Positions 1-8,691 of a stretch of DNA of 64,000 bases are shown here, one piece after another; within the stretch, counting starts at the first letter, position 1; every line of letters begins with the position of its first letter. The stretch comes from Roseburia sp. GTDB taxonomy: Bacteria > Bacillota > Clostridia > Oscillospirales > Ruminococcaceae. Below the pieces are notes generated by a model. The model was not told the origin of the DNA, searched no databases, and was given only the letters and a program-made list of their open reading frames with translations. The stretch is from positions 22,779-86,778 of the forward strand of contig JAMPCH010000005.1 of the NCBI GenBank assembly GCA_023666265.1, written 5' to 3'. The position numbers were made by a program, and so were the translations under genes.

Positions 1-1641
1 CTCGGCTATGATACCGAACGCGACGAGATCGTCGAGCTTCGCGAATATCTCCCCGAGACCCTTTGTGCTCGCGTAAAAAACAGCGAAAGCGTCACGGTGA
101 ACGACGGCTGTCTCCCGCTCTATAAGTCCTATCTGTCGGAATTCGCCGATCTCTATAAGGCGCTCATGAATAATAACGAGTCCGAGAGTATCCGTAAGGT
201 CTACGGGATCTTCGCCGCGAACAACACGGGCTATGTCGTGATGGAGCATCTGAGCGGTAAGACCCTCGCCGAGATGATCGGCGAGGGGGGCGAACGCCGC
301 GCCTTCGCCGAGATCCGCGAGCTCTTTCCCCCGCTCCTGACGGCGCTCAATCTCCTCCATTCCCACGGGATCATCCATCGTGGCTTAAGCCCCGAGTCGA
401 TCCGCGTCGACGAGCGGGGGCGGTTAAAGTTGACCGCCTTTGGGATCTCGGCGAGCCGGACGGAGAACTCGAGCATCCCCTGTGAGCTTTTCGCGGGGTA
501 CGCCGCCCCCGAGCAATACGAGGTCTCGGAGCGTCAGGGGACTTGGACGGATATTTACGGGATCTGCGCCGTTTTATACCGCCTCTTGACGGGCGTCGTC
601 CCAAAGGAGGCGAATACCCGCGAGTTGAGCGACGATCTCGAATATCCCCACTTTATCGACCCGTCGATCCCCGCGAACGTCTCGGAAACGATCATGGCGG
701 GGCTAAAGCTAAAACAGGACGAGCGGATCAGGACGGTGAACGAGCTCGTCGCGCGGCTCTTTGAAGAGCCGAAGCCCGAGGAGGAGACCGAGGAGGACGA
801 CGGACCGATCGTCCCCGCCGTCGCGCTCGAGAACCGCCCGACCTATACGCCCCCGCCCGCTAAAAAGAACGCGCCGACGCGCAGACCTTCCCCAAAAAAG
901 GGTAAGAAAAAATCGGAGAAATCAAATATCGGCTCGATCATCGGCGTCTCGGTCTTTCTCGCGATCGTCGTTTGTTTCGTGATCGCGATCGCCTATTTTT
1001 CTCAAGAGTCGCGCCGCCTCGCCGAGTTTCCGACCGAGACGACCCCGACGACGACCGCCCCGCTCACGCTGAGCGTCGCGACGACGACCCCGCCCGCGAC
1101 CGTCTCCGCCTCCGCCGCGACGACGAGCGGGAGCGCCGAGCTGATCCTCCTCCCCGATTTTGTGAACCGCTTTTACAGTACGCTCGAGAACCGCTATTCC
1201 ATGCTTAAATTTAACCCCAAGTATGAGTATAACAACGAATACGCCGAGGGGATCGTCTTTGATCAGGACATCGAGCCGAATACCAAGGTAAGCGGCGGGA
1301 CCGAGATCACCGTCAAGGTAAGTAAGGGTCCCGAATCCGTCCCCCTCCCCGACTATATCGGGAAAAAGCTCGAGGAATATACCGCGCTTTTGAGCGAGGC
1401 GGGGATCAAGTATGACACCGCCGAGGAGGAGACCGCCGAGGTCAAGGAGGGCTATGTCGCGCGGTGCAGTAAAGAGGTCGGGGCGATGATCCGCCTCTCC
1501 GAGGACGAAAAGGTCGTCGTCTACGCGGCGAAAAAGCCGCCCGAGACCTCGCCCCCCGAGACCGAGCCGCCGCGTACCGAGCGGACGACCGAGGACGAGG
1601 AGCTAAACCCCGACGACATCGAGCCGGAGGAAGAAGAATAA
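1..1641 (+). CDS. PASTA-domain membrane pseudokinase (5' end outside window)
   Basis: The reading frame is open from the first base, so the gene starts upstream of the window; 546 residues are visible. Order: Ser/Thr-kinase-like fold (about 1-255), acidic then Lys/Pro-rich linker, one transmembrane helix (about 309-333), Thr/Pro-rich stretch, then about two PASTA repeats outside (about 382-510) and a Glu/Pro tail. It resembles PrkC/Stk1 receptors that sense peptidoglycan, but the catalytic residues are gone: the VAIK lysine is Arg (residue 14, VELREYLP), the HRD aspartate is Gly (HRGLSPES, codon at 382-384) and the DFG aspartate is Ala (AFG, codon 436-438). The activation-segment GYAAPEQY remains. 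Inference: a non-catalytic receptor or scaffold. The stop TAA overlaps the pheA start ATG by one base. Confidence 0.85.
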   Translation, partial: LGYDTERDEIVELREYLPETLCARVKNSESVTVNDGCLPLYKSYLSEFADLYKALMNNNESESIRKVYGIFAANNTGYVVMEHLSGKTLAEMIGEGGERRAFAEIRELFPPLLTALNLLHSHGIIHRGLSPESIRVDERGRLKLTAFGISASRTENSSIPCELFAGYAAPEQYEVSERQGTWTDIYGICAVLYRLLTGVVPKEANTRELSDDLEYPHFIDPSIPANVSETIMAGLKLKQDERIRTVNELVARLFEEPKPEEETEEDDGPIVPAVALENRPTYTPPPAKKNAPTRRPSPKKGKKKSEKSNIGSIIGVSVFLAIVVCFVIAIAYFSQESRRLAEFPTETTPTTTAPLTLSVATTTPPATVSASAATTSGSAELILLPDFVNRFYSTLENRYSMLKFNPKYEYNNEYAEGIVFDQDIEPNTKVSGGTEITVKVSKGPESVPLPDYIGKKLEEYTALLSEAGIKYDTAEEETAEVKEGYVARCSKEVGAMIRLSEDEKVVVYAAKKPPETSPPETEPPRTERTTEDEELNPDDIEPEEEE

Positions 1642-2768
1642 TGGACTTAGATCTGATCCGCGCGGAGATCGACGAGATCGACGAGGAGCTTCTCCGCCTT
1701 TTTGAGAAGCGCTCGGAGCTGGTCTGTCGCGTGGCGAAATATAAAAAGGAAAACAATATGGCGGTCTTTCAGGGCGATCGGGAGAAATATATCCTCGATA
1801 AAGCCGCCGCCGCCGTCTCCGACGAGATGAAAAACGGGGTAAGGCTTCTTTTTACGACCCTGATGGATATTTCAAAATGTCGCCAACAACAGCTTTTGAC
1901 CGAGCCGCGCCCGTTTAAGGCGTATTCGCCGGGGAAAAAGAAGCCGATCGCCGCGACGGTCACGCGCGGGAGCTATTCCGCCGAGGCGTGTAACCGCTTT
2001 TTTGACGGGAATTGCGACATTCGCTACTTCCGTAACTTTGACGAGGTCTTTTCGGCGGTGGAGGCGGGCGAGGTCGACTACGGCGTCCTCCCGATCGAAA
2101 ATTCGACGGCGGGGAACGTCAGTACGACCTATGACCTTATGGGGAAGCACCGCTTTTATATCTCAAAAACGGTCAAGATCCAGATCGACCATATCCTCGC
2201 CGCGCGGGCGGGGACGGCGCTCGCGGACGTAAAAACGGTCTATTCCCACGAAATGGCGCTCCGCCAGTGCGCGACGTTTTTAGAGGGCTTCCCCGCCGAC
2301 GCGATCCCGATGAGCTCGACCGCCGAGGCGGCGAAATACGCCTCTTACGCCGACGAGCCTTGCGCCGCGATCTGTTCCGCGCCCTGCGCCGCGCTCTACG
2401 GCTTAACGCCGCTCGCCGAGGGGATCTCGGATATCGGCGATAACTATACGCGCTTTATCCTGATCTCTAATCGGCTCGAGATCCCCGACGACGCGTCGGT
2501 CGTCTCGCTCTCGCTCACCGTCCCTCATACGCCGGGAAGTCTCTATCGCCTCCTGACGCGGTTCGCCTTTTGTGGCTTAAACCTTTCGCGGATCGAGAGT
2601 AAGCCCGTCCCGCCCGACCTCTCGGAGCTAAAGGACGACGCCTTTGACTTTATCTTTTATCTCGATTTTATCGGGAATATCAAAAGCCCCGAGGTCGTTA
2701 AGCTCTTAAATAACCTCGAGGACGAAATGAAATATTACCGCTTCCTCGGAAACTACGCGGAGAAATAA
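1641..2768 (+). CDS. pheA: Bifunctional chorismate mutase / prephenate dehydratase (P-protein)
   Basis: Makes phenylpyruvate from chorismate, the committed branch to phenylalanine. Three domains in 375 residues: AroQ-type chorismate mutase helices (about 1-90, RAEIDEIDEELLRLFEKR), prephenate dehydratase (about 105-280, with VLPIENSTAGNV and the NYTRF motif), and a C-terminal ACT domain (about 290-370, PGSLYRLL and IESKP) that binds phenylalanine for feedback inhibition. The ATG overlaps the stop of the preceding pseudokinase gene (TAATG), so the two are probably translationally coupled, although no functional link is known. Length and domain order are normal for the family. Confidence 0.95.
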   Translation: MDLDLIRAEIDEIDEELLRLFEKRSELVCRVAKYKKENNMAVFQGDREKYILDKAAAAVSDEMKNGVRLLFTTLMDISKCRQQQLLTEPRPFKAYSPGKKKPIAATVTRGSYSAEACNRFFDGNCDIRYFRNFDEVFSAVEAGEVDYGVLPIENSTAGNVSTTYDLMGKHRFYISKTVKIQIDHILAARAGTALADVKTVYSHEMALRQCATFLEGFPADAIPMSSTAEAAKYASYADEPCAAICSAPCAALYGLTPLAEGISDIGDNYTRFILISNRLEIPDDASVVSLSLTVPHTPGSLYRLLTRFAFCGLNLSRIESKPVPPDLSELKDDAFDFIFYLDFIGNIKSPEVVKLLNNLEDEMKYYRFLGNYAEK

Positions 2769-2842
2769 AATTTTGGTTTTGTTTATTTTTTAGGGAAGGC
2801 GTGCGCTTTTACGTGCTTGATCTTAACGGGAGGGAAATATCT

Positions 2843-4219
2843 ATGACGAAAAAATTTTTGAGACGCTTCCTTTGCGCGGCGTTATCCGCCGCGACGGTCT
2901 TTTTGGCGGGAACTTCGACTTCCGCGGACGAAAGGCTCGAAAAAAAGACGATCGTCGAGGAGCGGGTCGCCGCCGAGGGCGTGTATAAAAATTGGGACGG
3001 GGTCTCTAACGTCGCCCAGTTTCTCGGCGCGAACGGGGAATTTTGCTTCGCCTATGACGGAGAGGAATACGTCACCGTCGTGAGGACGCGCGAGGGCTCG
3101 ACCTTAAAGAAAAAGATCAAGCTCAAAAAGCCGTATCCCCTCTTTGGGACGGTGACCGCCGACGCGGAGGGGAATTATTACCTCGTGACCGGGCGGGTCA
3201 ACGAGACGGACGACACGAGCGTCAACACCGTCTTTATCAGTAAATTCAACAAAAACGGGAAGCTCATCAAGACGGTCGGCGATAACGGGAGTTCCTCGCT
3301 CGCGTATTATTATTCAAACGATTATCGGACGAAGATCCCCTTTGATGGCGGCTGTTGCGCTGCGGCGATCAACGGAGATCTCCTCACCGTCAATTACGCG
3401 CGGGAGATGTACAGCGGTCATCAGAGCAATTCGGTCTTTACCGTAAGGATCGACACGATGAAGGCGGTCGACCTCGGCGTTTGGTATAATTCCCATTCCT
3501 TCGCCCAGCGGGCGATCCCGTTCGGCGACGGCTTTGTTTACGTGAGCGAAGGAGACGGATATGACCGCGCGTTTACGACGTGGGCGGTCCATACCAAGAA
3601 TAACGCCGCGACCTCGACGAACGAAGGGAATATTTTTCACTTTTGGGTCGAGAAGGGTACGTTTGACCGATGGGATATGTTCACCTTAAACGATAACTTC
3701 GCCCATATGGGCGGGTTAGCCGCCGTCGGGGATAAGGTAGCCCTCGTCGCGACCTCCGCCAAGTCGATGAACAAAAACGCCGAGGACGAGAACGAACAGC
3801 TCTTTATCCAAATTTTTGACCCGTTTAAAGACCTCTCTAAAAGCGGCGCATATGTCACGGAGGGGAAGCGCTCGGGGAAATCGGGCAAAAACGGCGACGA
3901 ATCCGCCACCGACTACGGCGTAAAATGGCTCACGAATTATAAGGATCAGACGATCGCGAACCCCCAGGTCGTCGCGACCGACGACGGGAAGATCGTCGTT
4001 TTATACGAAAAAACGGAATCGTATGAATACAAGGGCGTTTATTATATCGTCCTCAACGAGAAGGGGAAGGTGATCCAAAAGGCGAAGCGCTTCTCCGCCG
4101 ACGCGCGGCTCAATCCCTGTGTGATGCCGGTCTATTCGGCGAAGGACGGGATCTGTTGGGCGGCGAACGCCAAGAGCGACACCGATCATATCTATGTCTA
4201 TCGGTTGAAGTTGGATTAA
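2843..4219 (+). CDS. Exported protein of unknown function, beta-propeller-like
   Basis: A 458-residue protein with a signal peptide (MTKKFLRRFLCAALSAATVF, then a likely cut near TSTSA-DE). The rest is rich in short beta-strand-like segments with Gly-Asp turns (for example AFCFAYDGEEY-like and ADAEGNYYLVTGRV), which suggests a propeller fold, but no family is recognised. The ATG at 2843 follows a GGGAGGGA ribosome site; an upstream in-frame GTG (2801) lies in a repeat motif and has no such site. A strong hairpin follows the gene, so it is probably monocistronic or the end of the pheA transcript. Function not assigned. Confidence 0.7.
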   Translation: MTKKFLRRFLCAALSAATVFLAGTSTSADERLEKKTIVEERVAAEGVYKNWDGVSNVAQFLGANGEFCFAYDGEEYVTVVRTREGSTLKKKIKLKKPYPLFGTVTADAEGNYYLVTGRVNETDDTSVNTVFISKFNKNGKLIKTVGDNGSSSLAYYYSNDYRTKIPFDGGCCAAAINGDLLTVNYAREMYSGHQSNSVFTVRIDTMKAVDLGVWYNSHSFAQRAIPFGDGFVYVSEGDGYDRAFTTWAVHTKNNAATSTNEGNIFHFWVEKGTFDRWDMFTLNDNFAHMGGLAAVGDKVALVATSAKSMNKNAEDENEQLFIQIFDPFKDLSKSGAYVTEGKRSGKSGKNGDESATDYGVKWLTNYKDQTIANPQVVATDDGKIVVLYEKTESYEYKGVYYIVLNEKGKVIQKAKRFSADARLNPCVMPVYSAKDGICWAANAKSDTDHIYVYRLKLD

Positions 4220-4236
4220 ACCCGAAAAAGCATACA

Positions 4237-4267
4237 AACGCCCGCCCCGAAAAACGGGGCGGGCGTT
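4237..4267 (+). terminator. Strong GC hairpin after the exported-protein gene
   Basis: Perfect 13-bp stem (AACGCCCGCCCCG) with an AAAAA loop, 18 bases after the stop at 4219. There is only a TT at the end and no long U tract, so termination efficiency is uncertain. Confidence 0.6.
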
Positions 4268-4311
4268 CTCGATAAACGGCTGTTTGACAGGCGTACAAAT
4301 GCTCCTGCGTC

Positions 4312-4371
4312 TCTCGGGTCTCCCCCGAACGTCTCGGGCTTCCCCTCGACAGTCCCGGTTTCCCCTGTCAG
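4312..4371. repeat. Three imperfect 20-bp tandem repeats
   Basis: Three adjacent 20-base units share the core TC-CGGG-TTCCCC (4312-4331, 4332-4351, 4352-4371). They lie in the 393-base gap between the exported protein and the carboxyltransferase gene. The rest of the gap holds the hairpin before them and the promoter after them. No function is apparent. Confidence 0.6.
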
Positions 4372-4517
4372 TACCGGCGGCGTGTGGACTGTACGAAATC
4401 CTCCACCTCAAACAACCATATCTTATTGTAATTACAGTATAACACGTTTATTCCGATTTGTCAAAGGCTTTCGCCCGCTTTTCGTATAAAATTCCCGTAA
4501 AAAAAGTGAAAAAGGTC

Positions 4518-4546
4518 TTGTTTTTTTCCGGGAATTATTGTATAAT
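4518..4546 (+). promoter_or_regulatory. Sigma-A-type promoter for the carboxyltransferase operon
   Basis: TTGTTT (4518-4523), 17-base spacer, TATAAT (4541-4546), about 67 bases before the GTG at 4613. A second TATAAT at 4556-4561 has no matching -35. Confidence 0.65.
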
Positions 4547-4612
4547 GTAAGATGGTATAATTTCGAGCGGGGATAAAAGAGAACGCCCGCCCGTTAAAGG
4601 AGGATATACGAA

Positions 4613-5989
4613 GTGGCAAAAAAGACATTGAGCGAGATGGAGCTTTCGCTCACGGACAGTAAGGCGAGAGGGCGGCTCGCCGCCCTCTTTGACGAAGACA
4701 GCTTCGTCGAGACGGGGAAGTTTATCTCCGCCGAGGGCGAGGTCGCGAGCGTCGTGACCGGCTACGGGCTGATCGACGGAGCGCCCGCCTACGCGTTTTC
4801 ACAGGATATTTCGATACGCGGCGGGGCGGTGGATAAGACCGCCGCGATGAAGCTGAGTAAGCTTTATGACCTCGCGGTCAAAAACGGCGCGCCCGTCGTC
4901 GGGATCTATGACAGTAAGGGCGGCGACGTCTCGGATAACGCCGCGCTCTTAAAGGCTTACGCCGAGATCGCGGACGCGAGCGCCCGCCTCTCGGGCGTCG
5001 TCCCTCAGATCGCGCTCGTCGCGGGGCTTTGCGCGGGGACGGCGGCGATGACCGCCTGTATGGCGGACTTTGTCGTTATGACCGAGGAGACGGAGTTTTT
5101 TATGACCCCGCCCTTCGTCGCCGAGGACGGCGGCTTAAACGGCGCGGGGACGGCGAAAAACGCCGCCCTGTCGGGGACGGCGGCGATCGTCGCCAAGGAT
5201 GAGAAGGCGGCGATCGCCGAGGTAAAAAAGCTCGTCCGTATCCTCCCCTCGAATAATCTCGAGCTCTCGGGGAACGACTTTTACGCCGAGAACGACGCCG
5301 AGATCACCGACGCGCTCTCGGGCGCTCCGCTCGTGGCGGCGCTCGCCGATAAAGAGAGCTTGACCGAGCTTTACGCCGACTTCGGCGCGGCGGCTTATAC
5401 CGCGCTCGGTAGCTTAAGCTGGCGGACGGTCGGCTTTATCGCGACCGATAAAAACGGCGAAAAGCTCACCCCCGAGGATAACGCCAAGATCGCGCGGTTT
5501 CTGTCCTTCTGCGACGCCTTCTCGATCCCGGTCGTGACCGTCCTTAACAGCGAGGGCTTTAGTGGCGGGGCGGCGAAGGAGCTGAGCGGCTCGATCCGCG
5601 ACGCGGCGAAGCTCGCCCAGCTCTACGCGAGCGCGACGACCCCAAAGGTCACGCTCATCACCGCTAAGGCTTATGGGACGGCGTACTGCGCGATCGCGCC
5701 CGCGAGCGACTTTGTGATCGCGTATGAGGACGCGGTGATCTCGGCGGTCGCGCCCAAAACGGCGGTCGTCTTTTTAAAGGGAGACGAGCTCAACGGCTCT
5801 AACGAGGCGGCACTCACCGCCGAATACGCCGAGAACGAGGCTTCCGCCTTCGCGCTGATAAAAAAAGGCGGCGTAGACCGCGCGATCGAGGCGTATGAGG
5901 CGCGGGACGCGATCCTCTCCGCCGTCGAAATGCTGAGCGGGAAGCGCGTCGATTCGCCCAAGAGAAAGCATATCAATTTCGTTTATTAA
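4613..5989 (+). CDS. Acyl-CoA carboxyltransferase subunit (MmdA / transcarboxylase 12S-like)
   Basis: Crotonase-fold carboxyltransferase that moves a carboxyl group between an acyl-CoA and carboxybiotin. It has 458 residues, shorter than classical MmdA/PccB (about 510-525). Two ClpP-like halves are visible: the first with GLCAGTAAMTACMADFVVM (about 142-160), the second with NSEGFSGGAAKEL and KAYGTAYCAIAPASDFVIA (about 305-370). The C-terminus SPKRKHINFVY matches the RKHGNIP tail of the family. GTG start with a perfect AAAGGAGG at 4596-4603. First gene of a set with a biotin carrier and a pyruvate/oxaloacetate-type carboxyltransferase; no membrane decarboxylase subunits lie nearby. Substrate acyl-CoA cannot be read from the sequence. 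Confidence 0.85.
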   Translation: MAKKTLSEMELSLTDSKARGRLAALFDEDSFVETGKFISAEGEVASVVTGYGLIDGAPAYAFSQDISIRGGAVDKTAAMKLSKLYDLAVKNGAPVVGIYDSKGGDVSDNAALLKAYAEIADASARLSGVVPQIALVAGLCAGTAAMTACMADFVVMTEETEFFMTPPFVAEDGGLNGAGTAKNAALSGTAAIVAKDEKAAIAEVKKLVRILPSNNLELSGNDFYAENDAEITDALSGAPLVAALADKESLTELYADFGAAAYTALGSLSWRTVGFIATDKNGEKLTPEDNAKIARFLSFCDAFSIPVVTVLNSEGFSGGAAKELSGSIRDAAKLAQLYASATTPKVTLITAKAYGTAYCAIAPASDFVIAYEDAVISAVAPKTAVVFLKGDELNGSNEAALTAEYAENEASAFALIKKGGVDRAIEAYEARDAILSAVEMLSGKRVDSPKRKHINFVY

Positions 5990-5992
5990 ATT

Positions 5993-6112
5993 ATTTTACC
6001 CTTTAGGGCAGGACTGCCGCTCTCGCAAGCGATCATAAAGCGAGGAAGGACGATCTTCCGGCTCGACCCGACGGGGAGAGACTCCTGCCATAAAAAATCA
6101 AAAAGAATTTTA
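5993..6112. repeat. Palindromic intergenic repeat of the AGGGCAGGAC family
   Basis: The left end TTTAGGGCAGGACTGCC and the right end GACTCCTGCCATAAAAAA are inverted copies of one motif that recurs at many gene borders in the left 48 kb. Here it separates the carboxyltransferase gene from the biotin carrier gene inside one operon. Confidence 0.55.
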
Positions 6113-6133
6113 TCGAAAGGAAGGAACACGGCG

Positions 6134-6496
6134 ATGAAAAGATATAACATCACGGTAAACGGAACGGCATACGACGTCACGGTCGAGGAGACGGAGGGCG
6201 GCGCGCCCGTACAAGCCTCCGCCCCCGCGCCCAAAGCGGCGAGACCGGCGGCGAAGCCCGCGCCCTCGGGCGCGGTCGGCGGCGTAAGGATCGAGGCGCC
6301 GATGCCCGGGACGGTCATGGACGTTAAGCTAAAGGTCGGCGATAAGGTCTCTAACGGTACGCCGATCGTCATCATCGAGGCGATGAAAATGGAGAACGAG
6401 ATCCCCGCGACCTGTGAGGGAACGATCGCCTCGATCAACGTCGCGAAGGGTGATTCCGTCAGCACCGGGACGCTGATCGCGACGATCAACGCGTAA
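6134..6496 (+). CDS. Biotin carboxyl carrier protein (transcarboxylase 1.3S / OadC-like)
   Basis: A 120-residue carrier subunit. The N-terminal 25 residues form a short strand region, followed by an Ala/Pro-rich flexible linker (about 30-55) and a C-terminal biotinyl domain (about 56-120) with the biotinylation site EAMKMENE; the second Lys-flanked Met site carries biotin. ATG follows AAAGGAAGG. The domain swings carboxybiotin between the carboxyltransferase encoded before it and the one encoded 19 bases after it. Length matches the 1.3S subunit of propionibacterial transcarboxylase (about 123 residues). Confidence 0.93.
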   Translation: MKRYNITVNGTAYDVTVEETEGGAPVQASAPAPKAARPAAKPAPSGAVGGVRIEAPMPGTVMDVKLKVGDKVSNGTPIVIIEAMKMENEIPATCEGTIASINVAKGDSVSTGTLIATINA

Positions 6497-6515
6497 GAAA
6501 GGACGGTTTTAAACA

Positions 6516-7913
6516 ATGGCTAAGGTTAAAATCACCGAGACCGTTCTCCGCGACGCTCACCAGTCCTTGATCGCGACGCGTATGAGAATGGACGAAATGC
6601 GCCCGATCTTAAGCACGATCGATAAGGTCGGCTTTTACTCGGCGGAATGTTGGGGCGGCGCGACGTTCGACGCTTGTCTTCGCTTCCTCGACGAGGATCC
6701 TTGGGAGCGCCTTCGTATCCTGAAAAAGGAAATGCCGAACACAAAGCTCCAAATGCTCTTTCGCGGACAGAATATGCTCGGCTATCGCCACTACGCCGAT
6801 GACGTGCTTGAATACTTCGTTCAGAAGTCGGTCGCCAACGGGATCGACATTATCCGTATCTTTGACGCGCTCAACGACATAAGAAACCTCAAAACGGCGG
6901 TAAAAGCGGCGAAAAAAGAGGGCGCGCATACTCAGATCGCGATCTCTTATACCCTCGGCGAAATCTTTACCACCGAATACTTCGTCAACTACGCGAAGCA
7001 GATCGAGGAGGCGGGCGCGGATTCGATCTGTATCAAGGATATGGCGGCGCTCCTCACGCCCTACGCGACGGCGGAGCTTGTCCGCGCGCTGAAGGCGGCA
7101 GTCAAGATCCCGATCCAGCTCCATACCCACTATACCTCGGGCTTAGCCTCAATGTGTCTCTTAAAGGGGATCGAGGCGGGTGTCGACGGGATCGATACGG
7201 CGATGTCGCCGCTCGCGCTCGGGACGTCTCACGCGCCGACCGAATCCATGGTCGCGGCGTTACAGGGGACGGAGTATGACACGGGTCTCGACCTAAAGCT
7301 CCTCACCGAAATTCGCGACTATTTTATGGGCTTACGTAAAAAATATATCGACAGCGGCTTACTCGACCCGAAGATGCTCGCGGTCGACGCGAACGCGCTC
7401 ATCTATCAAGTCCCCGGCGGTATGCTCTCGAACCTCCTCTCTCAGCTTAAACAGGCGGGGAAGTCGGATCAGTTCGAGGAGGTCCTTCGCGAGGTTCCGC
7501 GCGTGAGAGCGGACGCGGGCTTCCCGCCGCTCGTAACGCCGACCTCCCAGATCGTCGGGACACAGGCGGTATTCAACGTCATTCTCGGCGAGCGGTATAA
7601 GACCGTCACGAAGGAGTTTAAGGGGCTCGTCAAGGGCGAATACGGGAAGACCCCCGCCCCGATCGATCCCGCCTTCCGCGCGAAGATCTTACGCGACGAG
7701 AAGCCGATCGACTGCCGCCCCGCCGACCTGATCGCGCCCGAACTCGAGAAGCTCAAAGCCGAGGCGGCGAAATGGACGGAACAAGACGAGGACGTATTAA
7801 GCTACGCCATGTTTGGTCAGGTCGCGGAGAAATTCTTTGAGAAGCGCCGCGACAAGAAAAACGGGATCGACAGCCTCCACGCCGATAAGGCGAATAAGGT
7901 GATGCCGGTCTGA
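6516..7913 (+). CDS. Pyruvate/oxaloacetate carboxyltransferase (OadA / PycB / transcarboxylase 5S-like)
   Basis: HMGL-type TIM barrel carboxyltransferase of 465 residues that exchanges carboxyl between oxaloacetate/pyruvate and biotin. Seen: ETVLRDAHQSLIATRMRMDE at the N-terminus, ECWGGATFD, the carboxylated-lysine segment ICIKDMAALL, the metal-binding LHTHYTSG, and the conserved PGGMLSNL and PPLVTPTSQIVG. There is no fused biotin domain; the carrier is the separate gene just upstream (19-base gap, AAAGGACGG site). With the other two genes it makes a 12S+1.3S+5S complement. Alternative: the alpha subunit of a Na+-pumping oxaloacetate decarboxylase whose membrane subunits are elsewhere. Confidence 0.9.
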   Translation: MAKVKITETVLRDAHQSLIATRMRMDEMRPILSTIDKVGFYSAECWGGATFDACLRFLDEDPWERLRILKKEMPNTKLQMLFRGQNMLGYRHYADDVLEYFVQKSVANGIDIIRIFDALNDIRNLKTAVKAAKKEGAHTQIAISYTLGEIFTTEYFVNYAKQIEEAGADSICIKDMAALLTPYATAELVRALKAAVKIPIQLHTHYTSGLASMCLLKGIEAGVDGIDTAMSPLALGTSHAPTESMVAALQGTEYDTGLDLKLLTEIRDYFMGLRKKYIDSGLLDPKMLAVDANALIYQVPGGMLSNLLSQLKQAGKSDQFEEVLREVPRVRADAGFPPLVTPTSQIVGTQAVFNVILGERYKTVTKEFKGLVKGEYGKTPAPIDPAFRAKILRDEKPIDCRPADLIAPELEKLKAEAAKWTEQDEDVLSYAMFGQVAEKFFEKRRDKKNGIDSLHADKANKVMPV

Positions 7914-7937
7914 GCGAATTTCCCCAAAAAAGAACGT

Positions 7938-7967
7938 CCGCCCCGATCGGGAAACCGCTCGGGGCGG
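7938..7967 (+). terminator. Terminator-like hairpin after the carboxyltransferase operon
   Basis: Stem CCGCCCCGATCGG / CCGCTCGGGGCGG (12 of 13 paired) with a GAAA loop, 25 bases after the stop at 7913. Confidence 0.65.
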
Positions 7968-7994
7968 TTCTCGGCTAAGTTACGGAGGCGGCTT

Positions 7995-8582
7995 ATGAAA
8001 AATTTCCCACGGCGTAAGCTTTTCGCGGGCTTCGGTTTTTTCGCGATCCTCCCGATCCTTCTCGCGCTCCTCTTTTTCCTTTTGGGAAGGGATCGGCTCG
8101 TCGAGACCCGCGAGGAGGGCGACTTCGCCGATCACACGCTCTATCGTTGGGTGACCCATCGCTTTGAGAAGGGGGAGGAGCTTTCACTGAACGTCGGCGT
8201 CTCGAAATTGCCGCTCGGCGAGGGGCTGTATCAGCTCGCGATCGTCGTCAATGGGGCGGATGATCCCGATTACGGGATCGCGGCGCTGAACGCCACGCTC
8301 ATCTCCCCGACGGAAACGGAGTTCTTGAACGCGCTCGTCGGGAAGGGCGACGGTCGGTACGATCTCCCGGCGCTTCGGTACGGCGAGCGGACGAAGATCC
8401 AATCCTTCGGCGGGGACTGCTATCTCTATTATTCGGCGGTCGTCCGGGACGGCTCGTCCGAGGATATGACGTTAGAGCTTCGCTATCGGATCGAGGGGAA
8501 AAACCGCTTTATCCTCAACAAATTTTACGGAAACGCCGTCTCGCTCACGATCGCTTTCCCCGAGGGGGAGAACCCTTCCTAA
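7995..8582 (+). CDS. Single-pass membrane or exported protein, unknown function
   Basis: 195 residues. A basic N-terminus (MKNFPRRK) is followed by one strongly hydrophobic segment (about 10-32), then a soluble part with alternating beta-like segments on the outside. ATG follows GGAGGCGG. No family is recognised. The downstream HprK-like gene begins 109 bases later, separated by a structured repeat, so co-transcription is possible but the two may have been brought together by the repeat. Confidence 0.6.
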   Translation: MKNFPRRKLFAGFGFFAILPILLALLFFLLGRDRLVETREEGDFADHTLYRWVTHRFEKGEELSLNVGVSKLPLGEGLYQLAIVVNGADDPDYGIAALNATLISPTETEFLNALVGKGDGRYDLPALRYGERTKIQSFGGDCYLYYSAVVRDGSSEDMTLELRYRIEGKNRFILNKFYGNAVSLTIAFPEGENPS

Positions 8583-8585
8583 AAG

Positions 8586-8688
8586 AAAGAAGTTTGAAAA
8601 ATCAAAGATTTTTCAAACCCGTTGTTTGTGCCTCGGCAAATCCTCTCGGCACAAACTGCCTCCAGAGGAAAGGAATAGTCATAAAAAT
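8586..8688 (+). repeat. Structured ~100-bp repeat R1 carrying a ribosome binding site (copy 1)
   Basis: Contains hairpin GTTTGAAAAATC/GATTTTTCAAAC (8592-8618) and hairpin GTTTGTGCC/GGCACAAAC (8624-8656), then GAGGAAAGGAA and GTCATAAAAA just before the next start codon. A copy in the opposite orientation at 19892-19989 differs at only about four positions. Confidence 0.85.
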
Positions 8689-8691
8689 AAA

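Noticed and set aside
2801..2842. GTG start at 2801 for the exported protein
   Set aside because: The extra residues come from the AGGGAAGGCGTGCGC repeat motif and disrupt the signal peptide; ATG 2843 has a good ribosome site.
8626..8691. N-terminal extension of the HprK-like protein and the similar extension (19892-19984) of the ABC subunit
   Set aside because: Both extensions are translations of repeat R1; the conserved proteins begin at 8692 and 19891 with the repeat's ribosome site before them.
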